Source of the DNA: Prevotella illustrans
GTDB taxonomy: Bacteria; Bacteroidota; Bacteroidia; Bacteroidales; Bacteroidaceae
Direction: 5' to 3'
Length of the DNA: 64,000 bases
Assembly: GCF_017426725.1 (NCBI RefSeq)
Contig: NZ_JAERMS010000009.1
Span: 18,574-82,573, forward strand
The notes under the pieces were generated by a model. The model was not told the DNA's origin and did not search any database. It saw only the letters and a list, made by a program, of their open reading frames with translations. This document shows, in pieces, positions 17,832 to 25,998 of this stretch. Every line of letters begins with the position of its first letter. Position 1 is the stretch's first letter. The translations under genes were made by a program, and so were the position numbers.

Positions 17832-18097
17832 ATAAGAACAGAAAGATTTACGGAGTTATATTAAATGATTACAAACGTAAATAAAAAAAGCATACAATCC
17901 AAAGGTAGCCATGTTAAATTACTCAAATAAGAACCTTCTGACAAAAGGACTTCGGAAACATTCTTCCCCTGTATAAACAGGCTGTTGTACCTAAGCTCTG
18001 CGTCCTCGCTCACATTCATTTCAAAGAAGGAAAGACGAAAAAGGCCGAAGCACATACAGCACGCGGGTGGCGGAATGACTAAATTCTGTTTGTTTTT

Positions 18098-18129
18098 TTT
18101 GGACTTATACGGATTTCTTCTTACTTTTG
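18098..18129 (+). promoter_or_regulatory. Promoter of the main polyene operon
   Basis: A -33 element TTTG at 18098-18101 is followed after 20 bases by a perfect -7 box TACTTTTG at 18122-18129. This is the Bacteroidetes housekeeping sigma pattern TTTG-N(19-21)-TAnnTTTG. Transcription would begin near 18136, about 33 bases before the first ATG at 18169. Confidence 0.75.
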
Positions 18130-18168
18130 TGTAATATAATAAGAGGAGAAGATCCAGGAAATTCGATT

Positions 18169-18897
18169 ATGAGATACGCGCTTGTAACAGGAGGGTCACG
18201 TGGTATTGGTAAGGCCATAGCCTGCGAACTGGCCATGGCGGGATTACCCGTTGTTATCAATTACCACAGCAATACGGAAGCCGCGCAGGCTACTTTGAAT
18301 GAAATTACGGAGCGTGGCGGGCAGGCTGAACTGTTGTCGTTCGACGTGGCCGATCCGGAAGCTATCGAAACGGCGTTGGCCGATTGGGAAGCGAAACATC
18401 CCGATGATTACATTGCCGTGGTCGTAAACAACGCGGGTATTCGCCGCGACAACTTAATGATTTTCATGCAGAACGAAGAGTGGCACAACGTAGTGGACAC
18501 CCCGCTTAACGGTTTCTTCTATGTGACCCGCCGACTGCTGAAGAATATGCTTACCCATCGTGACGGTCGCGTTATCAACATTGCTTCATTGAGTGGTTTA
18601 AAAGGCCTGCCGGGGCAAACCAATTATAGTGCGGCCAAGGCTGCGCTGATAGGAGCCACAAAGGCTTTAGCCCAAGAGGTGGCTAAACGGCGTGTTACCG
18701 TGAACGCCATTGCGCCCGGATTCATTGCCACCGATATGACCCGCGATCTCGATGAGAAAGAGTTGTCGAAGATGATACCCATGGGGCGCTTCGGTAAACC
18801 GGAGGAAGTGGCGGCTTTAGTGGCTTTCTTGGCCGGCGATAAGGCTGCCTACATTACCGGGCAGGTGATACAAATAAACGGAGGACTTTACACGTAA
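18169..18897 (+). CDS. 3-oxoacyl-ACP reductase (FabG/ApeQ-like SDR)
   Basis: Short-chain dehydrogenase of 242 residues that reduces the 3-keto group of the growing chain with NADPH. The nucleotide motif TGGSRGIG is at 7-14, the NNAG stretch at 87-90, and the catalytic set Ser140, Tyr153, Lys157 (YSAAK) is complete. The ATG at 18169 is chosen over an in-frame ATG at 18127 because that one overlaps the -7 box. It is the first gene of the rightward operon, and the next gene, a ketosynthase, begins two bases after its stop. KR next to KS matches the ApeQ-ApeR arrangement known from aryl polyene clusters. Confidence 0.9.
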   Translation: MRYALVTGGSRGIGKAIACELAMAGLPVVINYHSNTEAAQATLNEITERGGQAELLSFDVADPEAIETALADWEAKHPDDYIAVVVNNAGIRRDNLMIFMQNEEWHNVVDTPLNGFFYVTRRLLKNMLTHRDGRVINIASLSGLKGLPGQTNYSAAKAALIGATKALAQEVAKRRVTVNAIAPGFIATDMTRDLDEKELSKMIPMGRFGKPEEVAALVAFLAGDKAAYITGQVIQINGGLYT

Positions 18898-18899
18898 TC

Positions 18900-20120
18900 A
18901 TGGAAAGAAGAGTCGTGGTGACGGGCATGGGCATTTGGTCGTGTCTGGGAACCAACCAAGAACAAGTAACAGAAGCGTTGCGACAAGGCCGATCGGGTAT
19001 TGGACTTGAGCCGCAACGTATAGAATATGGCTACCAATCGGCCCTGACGGGTCTGGTGGAACAGCCTCAGCTAAAGGGATTGCTCCATCGCAGGCTGCGT
19101 GTGGGGCTACCCGAAGAAGCCGAATACGCTTATATGGCTTCGCGCGAAGCCTTCGAGCAGGCCGGCATAGATGACGCTTTCCTGCAGCAAAACGAAGTGG
19201 GCATCATCTTCGGCAATGATTCGTCGGCCAAACCGGTAATCGAAGCCGCCAAGATCATGGAAGAAAAGCACGACACCCAGCTGTTGGGCTCGGGCTATAT
19301 CTTCCAGTCGATGAACTCAACGGTCAACATGAACCTGAGCAGTATCTTTCAGTTGCGGGGCGTCAACTTCAGTGTGAGCGCGGCTTGTGCTAGCGGCAGC
19401 CACAGTATAGGACTGGGCTTTCTGCTTATCAAACAGGGATTGCAGGATCGGGTGCTCTGCGGTGGCGCGCAGGAAGTGAACTTTTACAGCATGGCTACGT
19501 TTGACGCACTGGGTGCTTTCTCTGCCCGGATGGACGATCCGCTGCGGGCTTCGCGCCCATTCGACCGCGATCGCGACGGATTGGTGCCGAGTGGCGGCGC
19601 GGCGGCTCTGATGTTAGAAGAGTATGAAAGTGCTGTCAAGCGTGGTGCGCCTATCTTGGCCGAAGTCACCGGTTATGGTTTTTCGTCGAATGGTGCCGGA
19701 ATCTCGCAACCCAGCGACTACGGCAGCGTGACGGCGATGAGCCGGGCTATGGACATGGCTGGCATTACGGCTGACGATGTCGACTATATCAATGCCCACG
19801 CGACAAGCACCCAGCAAGGTGATATGTTTGAAGCGATGGCTTTGGATCGCATGTTCCGGGGCAAGCATGCCCTCATCTCTTCGACCAAGGGCATGACCGG
19901 ACACGAGTGTTGGATGGCCGGAGCCAGCGAAGCGGTGTATTCTATTCTGATGATGCGGCATCATTTCGTGGCACCCAACATCAATTTTGAAAACGCCGAT
20001 GAATATTCTGAACCATTGAATTTGGCTACGCAGACGATTGAACGCGAACTGAACATCGTACTGAGCAACAGCTTCGGCTTCGGAGGGACCAACTCGGCTC
20101 TCGTCATTCAAAAGATTTGA
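18900..20120 (+). CDS. Beta-ketoacyl-ACP synthase 1 (FabF/ApeR-like)
   Basis: A condensing enzyme of 406 residues with the full catalytic triad: Cys163 (VSAACASGSH), His300 (YINAHATSTQQGD) and His335 (KGMTGHECWMAG). The C-terminal glycine-rich NSFGFGGTNSALV block is also present. It adds malonyl-ACP-derived two-carbon units to the acyl chain. It is the first of three complete ketosynthases in the operon, suggesting separate roles in starting and extending the chain. It is placed between the ketoreductase and a secreted protein of unknown function. Which step it performs is not readable from sequence. Confidence 0.92.
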   Translation: MERRVVVTGMGIWSCLGTNQEQVTEALRQGRSGIGLEPQRIEYGYQSALTGLVEQPQLKGLLHRRLRVGLPEEAEYAYMASREAFEQAGIDDAFLQQNEVGIIFGNDSSAKPVIEAAKIMEEKHDTQLLGSGYIFQSMNSTVNMNLSSIFQLRGVNFSVSAACASGSHSIGLGFLLIKQGLQDRVLCGGAQEVNFYSMATFDALGAFSARMDDPLRASRPFDRDRDGLVPSGGAAALMLEEYESAVKRGAPILAEVTGYGFSSNGAGISQPSDYGSVTAMSRAMDMAGITADDVDYINAHATSTQQGDMFEAMALDRMFRGKHALISSTKGMTGHECWMAGASEAVYSILMMRHHFVAPNINFENADEYSEPLNLATQTIERELNIVLSNSFGFGGTNSALVIQKI

Positions 20121-20144
20121 TTGTTCCACTAAAAATATAAGATT

Positions 20145-20666
20145 ATGAAAAGAATTCTTTTTACGGCGGTTATATTATTTACCGTGTGCCAAATGTTTGC
20201 CGGTAGCAAACTTGATTTCAGCATGTTGAAAAATGTAACGATGATCAACGTAGACTACGATTGGACGAATCTGACCATCGAAGGCAAGAAAGTAGCCGAC
20301 TGGCTGGATTTTCGGCAGGCCGATCAGCCCGACTGGGACGCCCGAAAGGAATTGAAGGAGGAGCTGAAACCACAGATTGACGAAATGGTTGCCTCGGCTA
20401 ACGGCAAGCTGAAAAGCAGCAACCTGATCTTGAAGAAAAACTGTTCGAGCCAATACACCATCAAACTGAGTCCTCAAAATATCACGAAGAAAGGAAACAA
20501 CGTTATCAAATGTCAGCTGATAGAAACGAAGAAACACAAGGTTGTGCATGAGTTCAACATCGAAGGCAAAGGTGGCGTCTTCGGATCGATGGCCAATCTG
20601 TGGAGTGACGGCTTCAAGGACGCGGGCAAAAAACTGGCAAGCATGATTAAAAAAGGCTTGAAATAG
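20145..20666 (+). CDS. Secreted protein of unknown function in the polyene operon
   Basis: A 173-residue protein with a Sec signal peptide (MKRILFTAVILFTVCQMFAG, cleavage near residue 19) and a basic mature part ending in GKKLASMIKKGLK. No catalytic motif or lipobox is seen; a VTMINVDYDWTNLTIEGKKV stretch and a lysine-rich middle are the main features. It should reside in the periplasm. It sits 24 bases after KS1 and 61 before the methyltransferase, well inside the operon, so a part in assembling or exporting the product is reasonable but unproven. I do not recognise a family. Confidence 0.8.
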   Translation: MKRILFTAVILFTVCQMFAGSKLDFSMLKNVTMINVDYDWTNLTIEGKKVADWLDFRQADQPDWDARKELKEELKPQIDEMVASANGKLKSSNLILKKNCSSQYTIKLSPQNITKKGNNVIKCQLIETKKHKVVHEFNIEGKGGVFGSMANLWSDGFKDAGKKLASMIKKGLK

Positions 20667-20727
20667 AAGATTCGTGCAGAAAGTTGACGAAAGAAAAAGA
20701 GTCAAACTTTCTGGGAAAATGTAAGAT

Positions 20728-21822
20728 ATGTATCTTTCGGAATCATTAGAAAAGAAATATACAAAGGAAACCCTGCCAGCCCGCGACGCGCAAAGGCTGG
20801 CAGAGTTTATTGCTTTTGGACCTATTGTCTTTCAGGTGTCGCGCCTCATGGTGAAGTGGGGCATACTGGAAATGCTACGCGATGAGGAACTCACGATTGA
20901 AGAGGTGGCCCGTAAGGCTGATATATCGGTCTATGCGGCCAAATGTCTGCTCGAGGCATCGTTGACGATCGGCACGGTATTAATCAATAAAGCGACCGAC
21001 CGGTTCACGATTTCAAAGACCGGATGGTTTCTCGTGAACGATCCAGCCACACGTGTGAACATGGACTTTAATCACGATGTGAACTACTTAGGGATGTTCG
21101 ATCTGGAAGACGCGCTGAAAGAAGGACGGCCCGCAGGATTGAAACGACTTGGCAACTGGCCCACCGTTTACGAAGGGTTGTCGCAACTTCCCGAAGAAGC
21201 GCAGAAGAGTTGGTTCGCTTTTGATCATTTTTATAGCGACAGCTCTTTTGAAGAAGCATTGAAAATCGTATTTGCCGACAAGCCCAAGACACTGATGGAC
21301 GTGGGTGGTAATACAGGACGCTGGGCATTGCGATGCGTAGACTATGACCCAAATGTCAACGTGACGATTGTAGATTTGCCCCAACAGTTAGCCATGATGC
21401 GGCAACAAACGGCGGGAAAGTCTGGCGCCGACCGCATAGAAGGCTTTGGAACGAACCTACTTGATGAAACAAATGCCCTACCCAATCACCGCCATTGGGA
21501 TGTGATTTGGATGAGTCAGTTTCTCGATTGCTTCAGCGAAACACAGATCGTGAGCATCTTGAAGCGGGCCGCGGCCGTGATGGACAACGACACTCGGCTC
21601 TATATCATGGAGACATTATGGGACAGGCAACGCTTCGAACCGGCAGCTTTCTGCCTTACTCAGATTAGTCTCTACTTCACGGATATAGCCAACGGCAACA
21701 GCAAAATGTATCACAGCGATGATTTGATCAGGCTGATTGGTCAAGCAGGGCTTAGCGTTGACGAAATTTACGACCATTTGGGCCAAGGGCATAGCATTGT
21801 CAAAGTGAAGAAAATGAAGTGA
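20728..21822 (+). CDS. SAM-dependent O-methyltransferase with dimerisation domain
   Basis: A 364-residue methyltransferase of the plant-COMT/polyketide O-methyltransferase type. The N-terminal third holds a winged-helix dimerisation domain (LMVKWGILEMLRDEELTIEE; VARKADISVYAAKCLLEA), and the SAM site is TLMDVGGNTGRWALR at about 188-202. A later block (WDVIWMSQFLDCFSE) fits motif IV and the acid/base region. Such enzymes methylate phenolic hydroxyls or, in some cases, other polyketide positions. In the polyene setting the most likely acceptor is the aromatic head group or its precursor. The E. coli aryl polyene cluster also encodes a methyltransferase, although a C-methylation is involved there, so the target atom is open. 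Confidence 0.85.
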   Translation: MYLSESLEKKYTKETLPARDAQRLAEFIAFGPIVFQVSRLMVKWGILEMLRDEELTIEEVARKADISVYAAKCLLEASLTIGTVLINKATDRFTISKTGWFLVNDPATRVNMDFNHDVNYLGMFDLEDALKEGRPAGLKRLGNWPTVYEGLSQLPEEAQKSWFAFDHFYSDSSFEEALKIVFADKPKTLMDVGGNTGRWALRCVDYDPNVNVTIVDLPQQLAMMRQQTAGKSGADRIEGFGTNLLDETNALPNHRHWDVIWMSQFLDCFSETQIVSILKRAAAVMDNDTRLYIMETLWDRQRFEPAAFCLTQISLYFTDIANGNSKMYHSDDLIRLIGQAGLSVDEIYDHLGQGHSIVKVKKMK

Positions 21823-21905
21823 GAAGCGTGAAATGGAAAATGAATTTCACACGTAAATCTTCCACATATCACCTCTGATATTCAATATTACACATTATAT
21901 ATAAT

Positions 21906-22148
21906 ATGGAAAGAACAGAAATAGAAGAAAAAGTTAGAGAGTTTTTGATTGACGATTTAGAAGTAGAAGAAGATAAAATCGCGCCGGAAGCATTGCTGAA
22001 GGACGATCTCGGAATTGATAGTCTTGACTTCGTTGACATCGTAGTCATCGTGGAAAAGAATTTCGGATTCAAGATTAAACCCGAAGAAATGGCCGGCGTA
22101 AAAACGTTGAAGGATTTCTGTGACTATATAGATAGTAAGGTAAACTAA
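21906..22148 (+). CDS. Acyl carrier protein 2 of the polyene locus
   Basis: An 80-residue carrier protein with the phosphopantetheine Ser39 in DDLGIDSLDFVDIV. It is close in size and pattern to fatty acid ACPs. Eighty-three bases separate it from the methyltransferase gene and 62 from the acyltransferase. It could be the carrier that brings the finished chain or the extender units; sequence does not say which of the three ACPs takes which role. Confidence 0.9.
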   Translation: MERTEIEEKVREFLIDDLEVEEDKIAPEALLKDDLGIDSLDFVDIVVIVEKNFGFKIKPEEMAGVKTLKDFCDYIDSKVN

Positions 22149-22210
22149 GCGTGCCAACAAGTCTGGAACGACCTCCGCAGGGGGCGTTTTTCAGGATAGG
22201 ATAGACAGAG

Positions 22211-23095
22211 ATGGGAAAAACGAAAGAATGGAAAGGTAAAACAGGGGGTGCCAACTGGATGCATCGGAGCCTCATTCGCATGATGAGGTATCTGCCATTA
22301 TGGGGCCTCTATGCCTTTGCGGACATCTTCGTGATTCCCTTTTGTATGCTCTTTGCCCGCAAAGGCTATCTGGCACAATATCGTTTCTTCCGCAACAGGT
22401 TTGATGAATCGAAGCTCAAAGCCTTTTGGCACACCTATATCAACCACTGTCGCTTTGCCGAGATTATTCTCGACCGCTTTTATGTGTACGCGGGAGGACG
22501 TGTGCGCTTCGATATTCCCGATTATGAACGCTATCAACGGCTGGCCAACGGCAAAGAAGGTTTCGTTATTCTGAGCGCCCATGTGGGCAATTACGAGGCT
22601 GCCGGCTATACATTGGTGGCCCAAAGCAAACGATTCAATGTGCTGGTGTATGCCGGTGAGGCCGAAACGGTGATGGAAAACCGTCGACGGATGTTTGAGG
22701 ATAACAATCTCCACATGATTCTGATTCGCAAGGACATGAGCCATCTGTTTGAAATCAGTAACTGTTTGTCCGACGGCGAGAGCGTCAGTATTCCGGCCGA
22801 CCGTGTCTTTGGCAGTAATCGACACTATAAACTGCCATTCCTTAACGAGGATGCTGCTTTCCCGATGGGCCCCTTCGCGATTGCCGCACAGCGTGAAGTG
22901 CCGGTGCTAACCATCCATGTGATGAAGACCGGATGGAAGCGTTATCGTATTTATATCGAGCAACTTGACGCTGGTATGGGCACCATGAAGCAACGGGCGG
23001 CTCAATTAGCGTCGCAATATGCACGGACACTGGAAACCATCGTCAGAAAACATCCTACCCAATGGTTTAATTATTATAACTTCTGGAACCAATGA
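22211..23095 (+). CDS. LpxL/HtrB-like lipid acyltransferase (ApeD-like)
   Basis: A 294-residue member of the lipid A late-acyltransferase family. The catalytic His is in LSAHVGNYEAAGY (H124, with E129 four residues on, as in the HX4D/E box of LpxL). An N-terminal hydrophobic segment (about 27-48) would anchor it to the inner membrane. In aryl polyene clusters such a protein is thought to attach an acyl or polyene chain to the lipid anchor. Its 3' end overlaps the dehydratase gene by four bases, showing translational coupling. The acceptor is not determined. Confidence 0.87.
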   Translation: MGKTKEWKGKTGGANWMHRSLIRMMRYLPLWGLYAFADIFVIPFCMLFARKGYLAQYRFFRNRFDESKLKAFWHTYINHCRFAEIILDRFYVYAGGRVRFDIPDYERYQRLANGKEGFVILSAHVGNYEAAGYTLVAQSKRFNVLVYAGEAETVMENRRRMFEDNNLHMILIRKDMSHLFEISNCLSDGESVSIPADRVFGSNRHYKLPFLNEDAAFPMGPFAIAAQREVPVLTIHVMKTGWKRYRIYIEQLDAGMGTMKQRAAQLASQYARTLETIVRKHPTQWFNYYNFWNQ

Positions 23096-23526
23096 AGCTC
23101 GACGAAATCGACATACATGAGTTGCTGTCACAGCAGGAGCCCTTCGTCATGGTGGACCAGCTGACGGCATTCGATGAGAAGATAACCGCTACCAGCTTGA
23201 CGGTGAGGGCCGATAACATCTTCGTTGAAGACGGATGGCTCAACGAATGTGCCTTGGCCGAGAACATTGCGCAGACCTGCGCTGCCCGTTTGGGCTACAT
23301 CAACAAATATATTCTGAAGCGAGCCATACAGATTGGTTTCATAGGTGCCATCCGCGATATGACGGTAGTGGCTCGTCCGCACGTCGGTGACAGGCTTGAA
23401 ACCGTCATCGAAGTGATGGAACAGGTGATGGAACTGACGCTGGTAACGGCAACTATCACGTGCAACGGCCGCCAAATAGCCTCGGCACAGATGAAAATAG
23501 CACTGTCCGATGAAGTGATTGCGTAA
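23092..23526 (+). CDS. Hotdog-fold 3-hydroxyacyl-ACP dehydratase 1 (ApeP-like)
   Basis: A 144-residue hotdog protein. The opening helix region PFVMVDQLTAFDE corresponds to the PF..LVD block of FabZ-type dehydratases, and the central ALAENIAQTCAARLGY stretch fits the long hotdog helix. The classical HFP...P motif is not present, so it is more like ApeP than FabZ, and could serve as the partner of the second dehydratase at 28846. It lies between the LpxL-like gene (four-base overlap) and the thioesterase (five bases). The dehydration role is inferred from fold and position. Confidence 0.78.
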   Translation: MKLDEIDIHELLSQQEPFVMVDQLTAFDEKITATSLTVRADNIFVEDGWLNECALAENIAQTCAARLGYINKYILKRAIQIGFIGAIRDMTVVARPHVGDRLETVIEVMEQVMELTLVTATITCNGRQIASAQMKIALSDEVIA

Positions 23527-23531
23527 AAAAT

Positions 23532-23948
23532 ATGGAACTGAGAACATCCAAGGACTTTGAAATAAGATTCAGCGAAGTAGACTCCATGCAGTTTGTTTGG
23601 CATGGTTCATACGCCCTGTACTTTGAAGATGCTCGCGAAGCCTTCGGACGAGCGTATGATTTAGGCTACATGACGATATTCGATAATGGCTGTTACGCGC
23701 CTTTAGTGGACTTGAATTTCCATTATCACAAGCCCATGCGCTATGGCACAGAACCCCGAATCGACATTATTTACCAACCGACCGACGCCGCAAAGATTGT
23801 TTTCGACTACGAAATACACGACCGCAACACCAACGAACTGCTCGTAACGGGCCGTTCCGTGCAGGTGTTTCTCGATCGCGACTACAATCTGATGTGGGAA
23901 AATCCGGCGTTCTATGAGGCTTGGAAAAAGAAATGGTTGACCCCATGA
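23532..23948 (+). CDS. 4HBT-type acyl thioesterase (ApeK-like)
   Basis: A 138-residue hotdog thioesterase of the 4-hydroxybenzoyl-CoA thioesterase group. The motif VDSMQFVWHGSYALYFEDA carries the conserved Asp and the Tyr-rich helix start (usual pattern D..GHV.N..Y..Y.E.AR). It should release or proofread thioester-bound chains. Its stop codon overlaps the ATG of the next ketosynthase (ATGA), a sign of translational coupling. A thioesterase of this family is part of known aryl polyene clusters, which supports the context reading. Confidence 0.87.
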   Translation: MELRTSKDFEIRFSEVDSMQFVWHGSYALYFEDAREAFGRAYDLGYMTIFDNGCYAPLVDLNFHYHKPMRYGTEPRIDIIYQPTDAAKIVFDYEIHDRNTNELLVTGRSVQVFLDRDYNLMWENPAFYEAWKKKWLTP

Positions 23949-25081
23949 TAGTCAAGATTGCCGATAATATCACATCGCCATTGGGCTTCACGACCGAAGA
24001 AAACTATCAGGCGGTGAAGCGGGGCGACACACGGCTGCAACGATTCGTAAACAAATGGTCGTTGCCCGAACCTTTTATCGCGTCACTTTTTGAAGAAGGC
24101 ACGCTCGAATCCGCTTTCAATCATCGCGTGAAAGCAACCCTCCCCTATACCCGATTTGAACAGATGGCCCTTCTTTCGGCCATCGAAGCCATTACCCGAA
24201 GTGGCATTGACGCTGCTTCGGAGCGTTGTATTTTTATCCTTTCAACCACCAAAGGCAACATTTCTTTATTGGAACAAGGCGTTGAAGGCGTACCCGACGA
24301 TCGCTTACAGTTAAGCGAAACCGCTCGTGCGATTGCTCGTTTTTTCGGCAATCGGGCAGAACCGATGGTCGTATCGAACGCTTGCGCGTCAGGTGTCTGT
24401 GTGCAAATCGTAGCCATGCGTTACCTCGAAAGCGGTCGTTATGACCACGCCGTGGTGATAGGAGCCGATATTCAGTCGCCCTTTATTGTGAGTGGTTTCG
24501 CGTCGTTTAAAGCTCTTTCGCCCACCGCATGCCAGCCTTTCAGCGAGAATCGTATGGGTTTGAACCTCGGCGAAGCAGCTGCCACGATGGTGTTGCGGCG
24601 CGTGGATGAAGCCAAAGGATACTGGCAATTAGCTGACGGAGCCATCCGCAACGACGCCCACCATATTTCAAGTCCGTCGAAAGCGGCCGAAGGGAGTTTC
24701 AGAGCTTTGGAAGCCGTGCTTCGTCGCTGTCCTTTGACCGAAGAATTAGCCGTTATCAACGCGCATGGAACAGCCACCTTATACAATGATGAGATGGAGG
24801 CGAAGGCCATCGAACGGGCCGGTTTGTTGGCCATTCCCGTGAATGCGTATAAAGGAAATTATGGTCATACGATGGGAGCGGCCGGTGTTCTGGAAACCAT
24901 CCTGACCATGCGGGGACTCGATGAAGGCACGATTCTGCCCACACGAGGTTTTGATGAGTTAGGCGTATCAAAGCCCATCCGAGTGACGAAGGAGTGTTTG
25001 ACCACCGACCGACAGGCTTTTATCAAACTGATTTCGGGTTTTGGCGGAACGAACGCGGCCTTACGCTGTGTCAAAGTATAA
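23945..25081 (+). CDS. Beta-ketoacyl-ACP synthase 2
   Basis: A condensing enzyme of 378 residues from the ATG at 23945, which overlaps the thioesterase stop; an in-frame start at 23921 is less likely. The triad is complete: Cys147 (VSNACASGVC), His274 (INAHGTATLYND) and His308 (GNYGHTMGAAG). It is shorter at the N-terminus than KS1 and KS3. Its placement beside a KS-like protein without the active site (25130) suggests a paired complex. The role in initiation or elongation is not known. Confidence 0.9.
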   Translation: MIVKIADNITSPLGFTTEENYQAVKRGDTRLQRFVNKWSLPEPFIASLFEEGTLESAFNHRVKATLPYTRFEQMALLSAIEAITRSGIDAASERCIFILSTTKGNISLLEQGVEGVPDDRLQLSETARAIARFFGNRAEPMVVSNACASGVCVQIVAMRYLESGRYDHAVVIGADIQSPFIVSGFASFKALSPTACQPFSENRMGLNLGEAAATMVLRRVDEAKGYWQLADGAIRNDAHHISSPSKAAEGSFRALEAVLRRCPLTEELAVINAHGTATLYNDEMEAKAIERAGLLAIPVNAYKGNYGHTMGAAGVLETILTMRGLDEGTILPTRGFDELGVSKPIRVTKECLTTDRQAFIKLISGFGGTNAALRCVKV

Positions 25082-25129
25082 GGTAGGGTGGTATCATTAC
25101 GTATTGAAAAGGGTTTAAAAGACGAAGAA

Positions 25130-25693
25130 ATGAAGACGATTCACGAAATAAATATCGACAACAGCAGTGCCGTGATAGATGGAAAGCGCATCGATACGTC
25201 GCGGAGCGGTAGTCAAATGCTTACCGAACTCTATCGTATCTACGTGAACGACTACCCTAAATTCTTCAAGATGGATATCCTTTGTAAATTGGGATTCATC
25301 GCTTCCGAGTTGCTCCTGCAGGCCGAAGGCGCGCCACGGTTTACCGATCGGGCCGATCGGGCCGATCGGGCTATCCTTTTCTTTAATCATTCCTCGTCTA
25401 TTCAGGCCGACAAAGCCTTTGAAGAGACGATTCGTGACCGATCGGACTTCTTTCCAAGCCCATCGGTCTTTGTCTATACGCTACCCAATATCGTGACCGG
25501 AGAGATTGCCATTCGCAATCATTATTACGGAGAGACCAACTTCATTATCCTCAACGAACGTGACGATGAGCGCATCCGACAAGTTACGGAAGCCGCTTTC
25601 ACAGATCCCACGACCACCAGTGCCATCGCCGGTTGGATAGAAGCACCCGATAATCATCATTTTACGGCGGCACTGAAACTCATTACAAAATAA
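25130..25693 (+). CDS. KS-fold-like protein lacking a catalytic cysteine
   Basis: A 187-residue protein starting at the ATG at 25130 (an in-frame start at 25088 is possible). The stretch PSVFVYTLPNIVTGEIAI, with ILFFNHSSS before it, resembles the first half of a thiolase-fold condensing enzyme, but the usual Cys is absent and the protein is about half the length of a complete KS. It lies 48 bases after KS2 and 45 before ACP3. A role as a chain-length or partner subunit, like the KS-beta proteins of type II systems, is a guess from fold and place. A nine-base repeat (25344-25370) adds DRADRADRA at residues 73-81. Confidence 0.6.
   Translation: MKTIHEINIDNSSAVIDGKRIDTSRSGSQMLTELYRIYVNDYPKFFKMDILCKLGFIASELLLQAEGAPRFTDRADRADRAILFFNHSSSIQADKAFEETIRDRSDFFPSPSVFVYTLPNIVTGEIAIRNHYYGETNFIILNERDDERIRQVTEAAFTDPTTTSAIAGWIEAPDNHHFTAALKLITK
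25344..25370 (+). repeat. Three tandem copies of a nine-base unit in a coding region
   Basis: CCGATCGGG occurs three times in a row, keeping the frame and coding for repeated Asp-Arg-Ala. It is inside the KS-like gene, just before its conserved core. Confidence 0.9.
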
Positions 25694-25738
25694 AGAATTA
25701 TTTATATTCCGCAACGACGGAACACAACCAATACAAAT

Positions 25739-25996
25739 ATGGAACTCAAAGAAGAACTGAAAACAAAGCTCATCGAAGCGCTCAATCTCGAAGACGTGAC
25801 GACGGCCGACATTGACGATAACGTGCCGTTGTTCGGTGAAGACGGCTTCGGTCTCGACTCTATCGATGCGCTCGAACTCATTGTGTTGCTCGAAAAGAAC
25901 TACGGTATTAAAATCAAAGACCCGAAAGAAGGTAAGAATATCTTTAAGTCGGTCAGCGTAATGGCTGACTACGTGGCAGCGAATCGCACAAAATAA
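25739..25996 (+). CDS. Acyl carrier protein 3 of the polyene locus
   Basis: An 85-residue carrier protein with the phosphopantetheine Ser41 in FGLDSIDALELIV. It is followed after two bases by KS3, so it is likely the carrier that serves the KS3/CLF-like pair. Its sequence is clearly different from ACP1 and ACP2, which argues for separate roles. Confidence 0.9.
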   Translation: MELKEELKTKLIEALNLEDVTTADIDDNVPLFGEDGFGLDSIDALELIVLLEKNYGIKIKDPKEGKNIFKSVSVMADYVAANRTK

Positions 25997-25998
25997 GT

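Noticed and set aside
17861..18055. 64-codon minus-strand frame upstream of the zinc-ribbon protein
   Set aside because: AT-rich, no motif, and no sign of translation.
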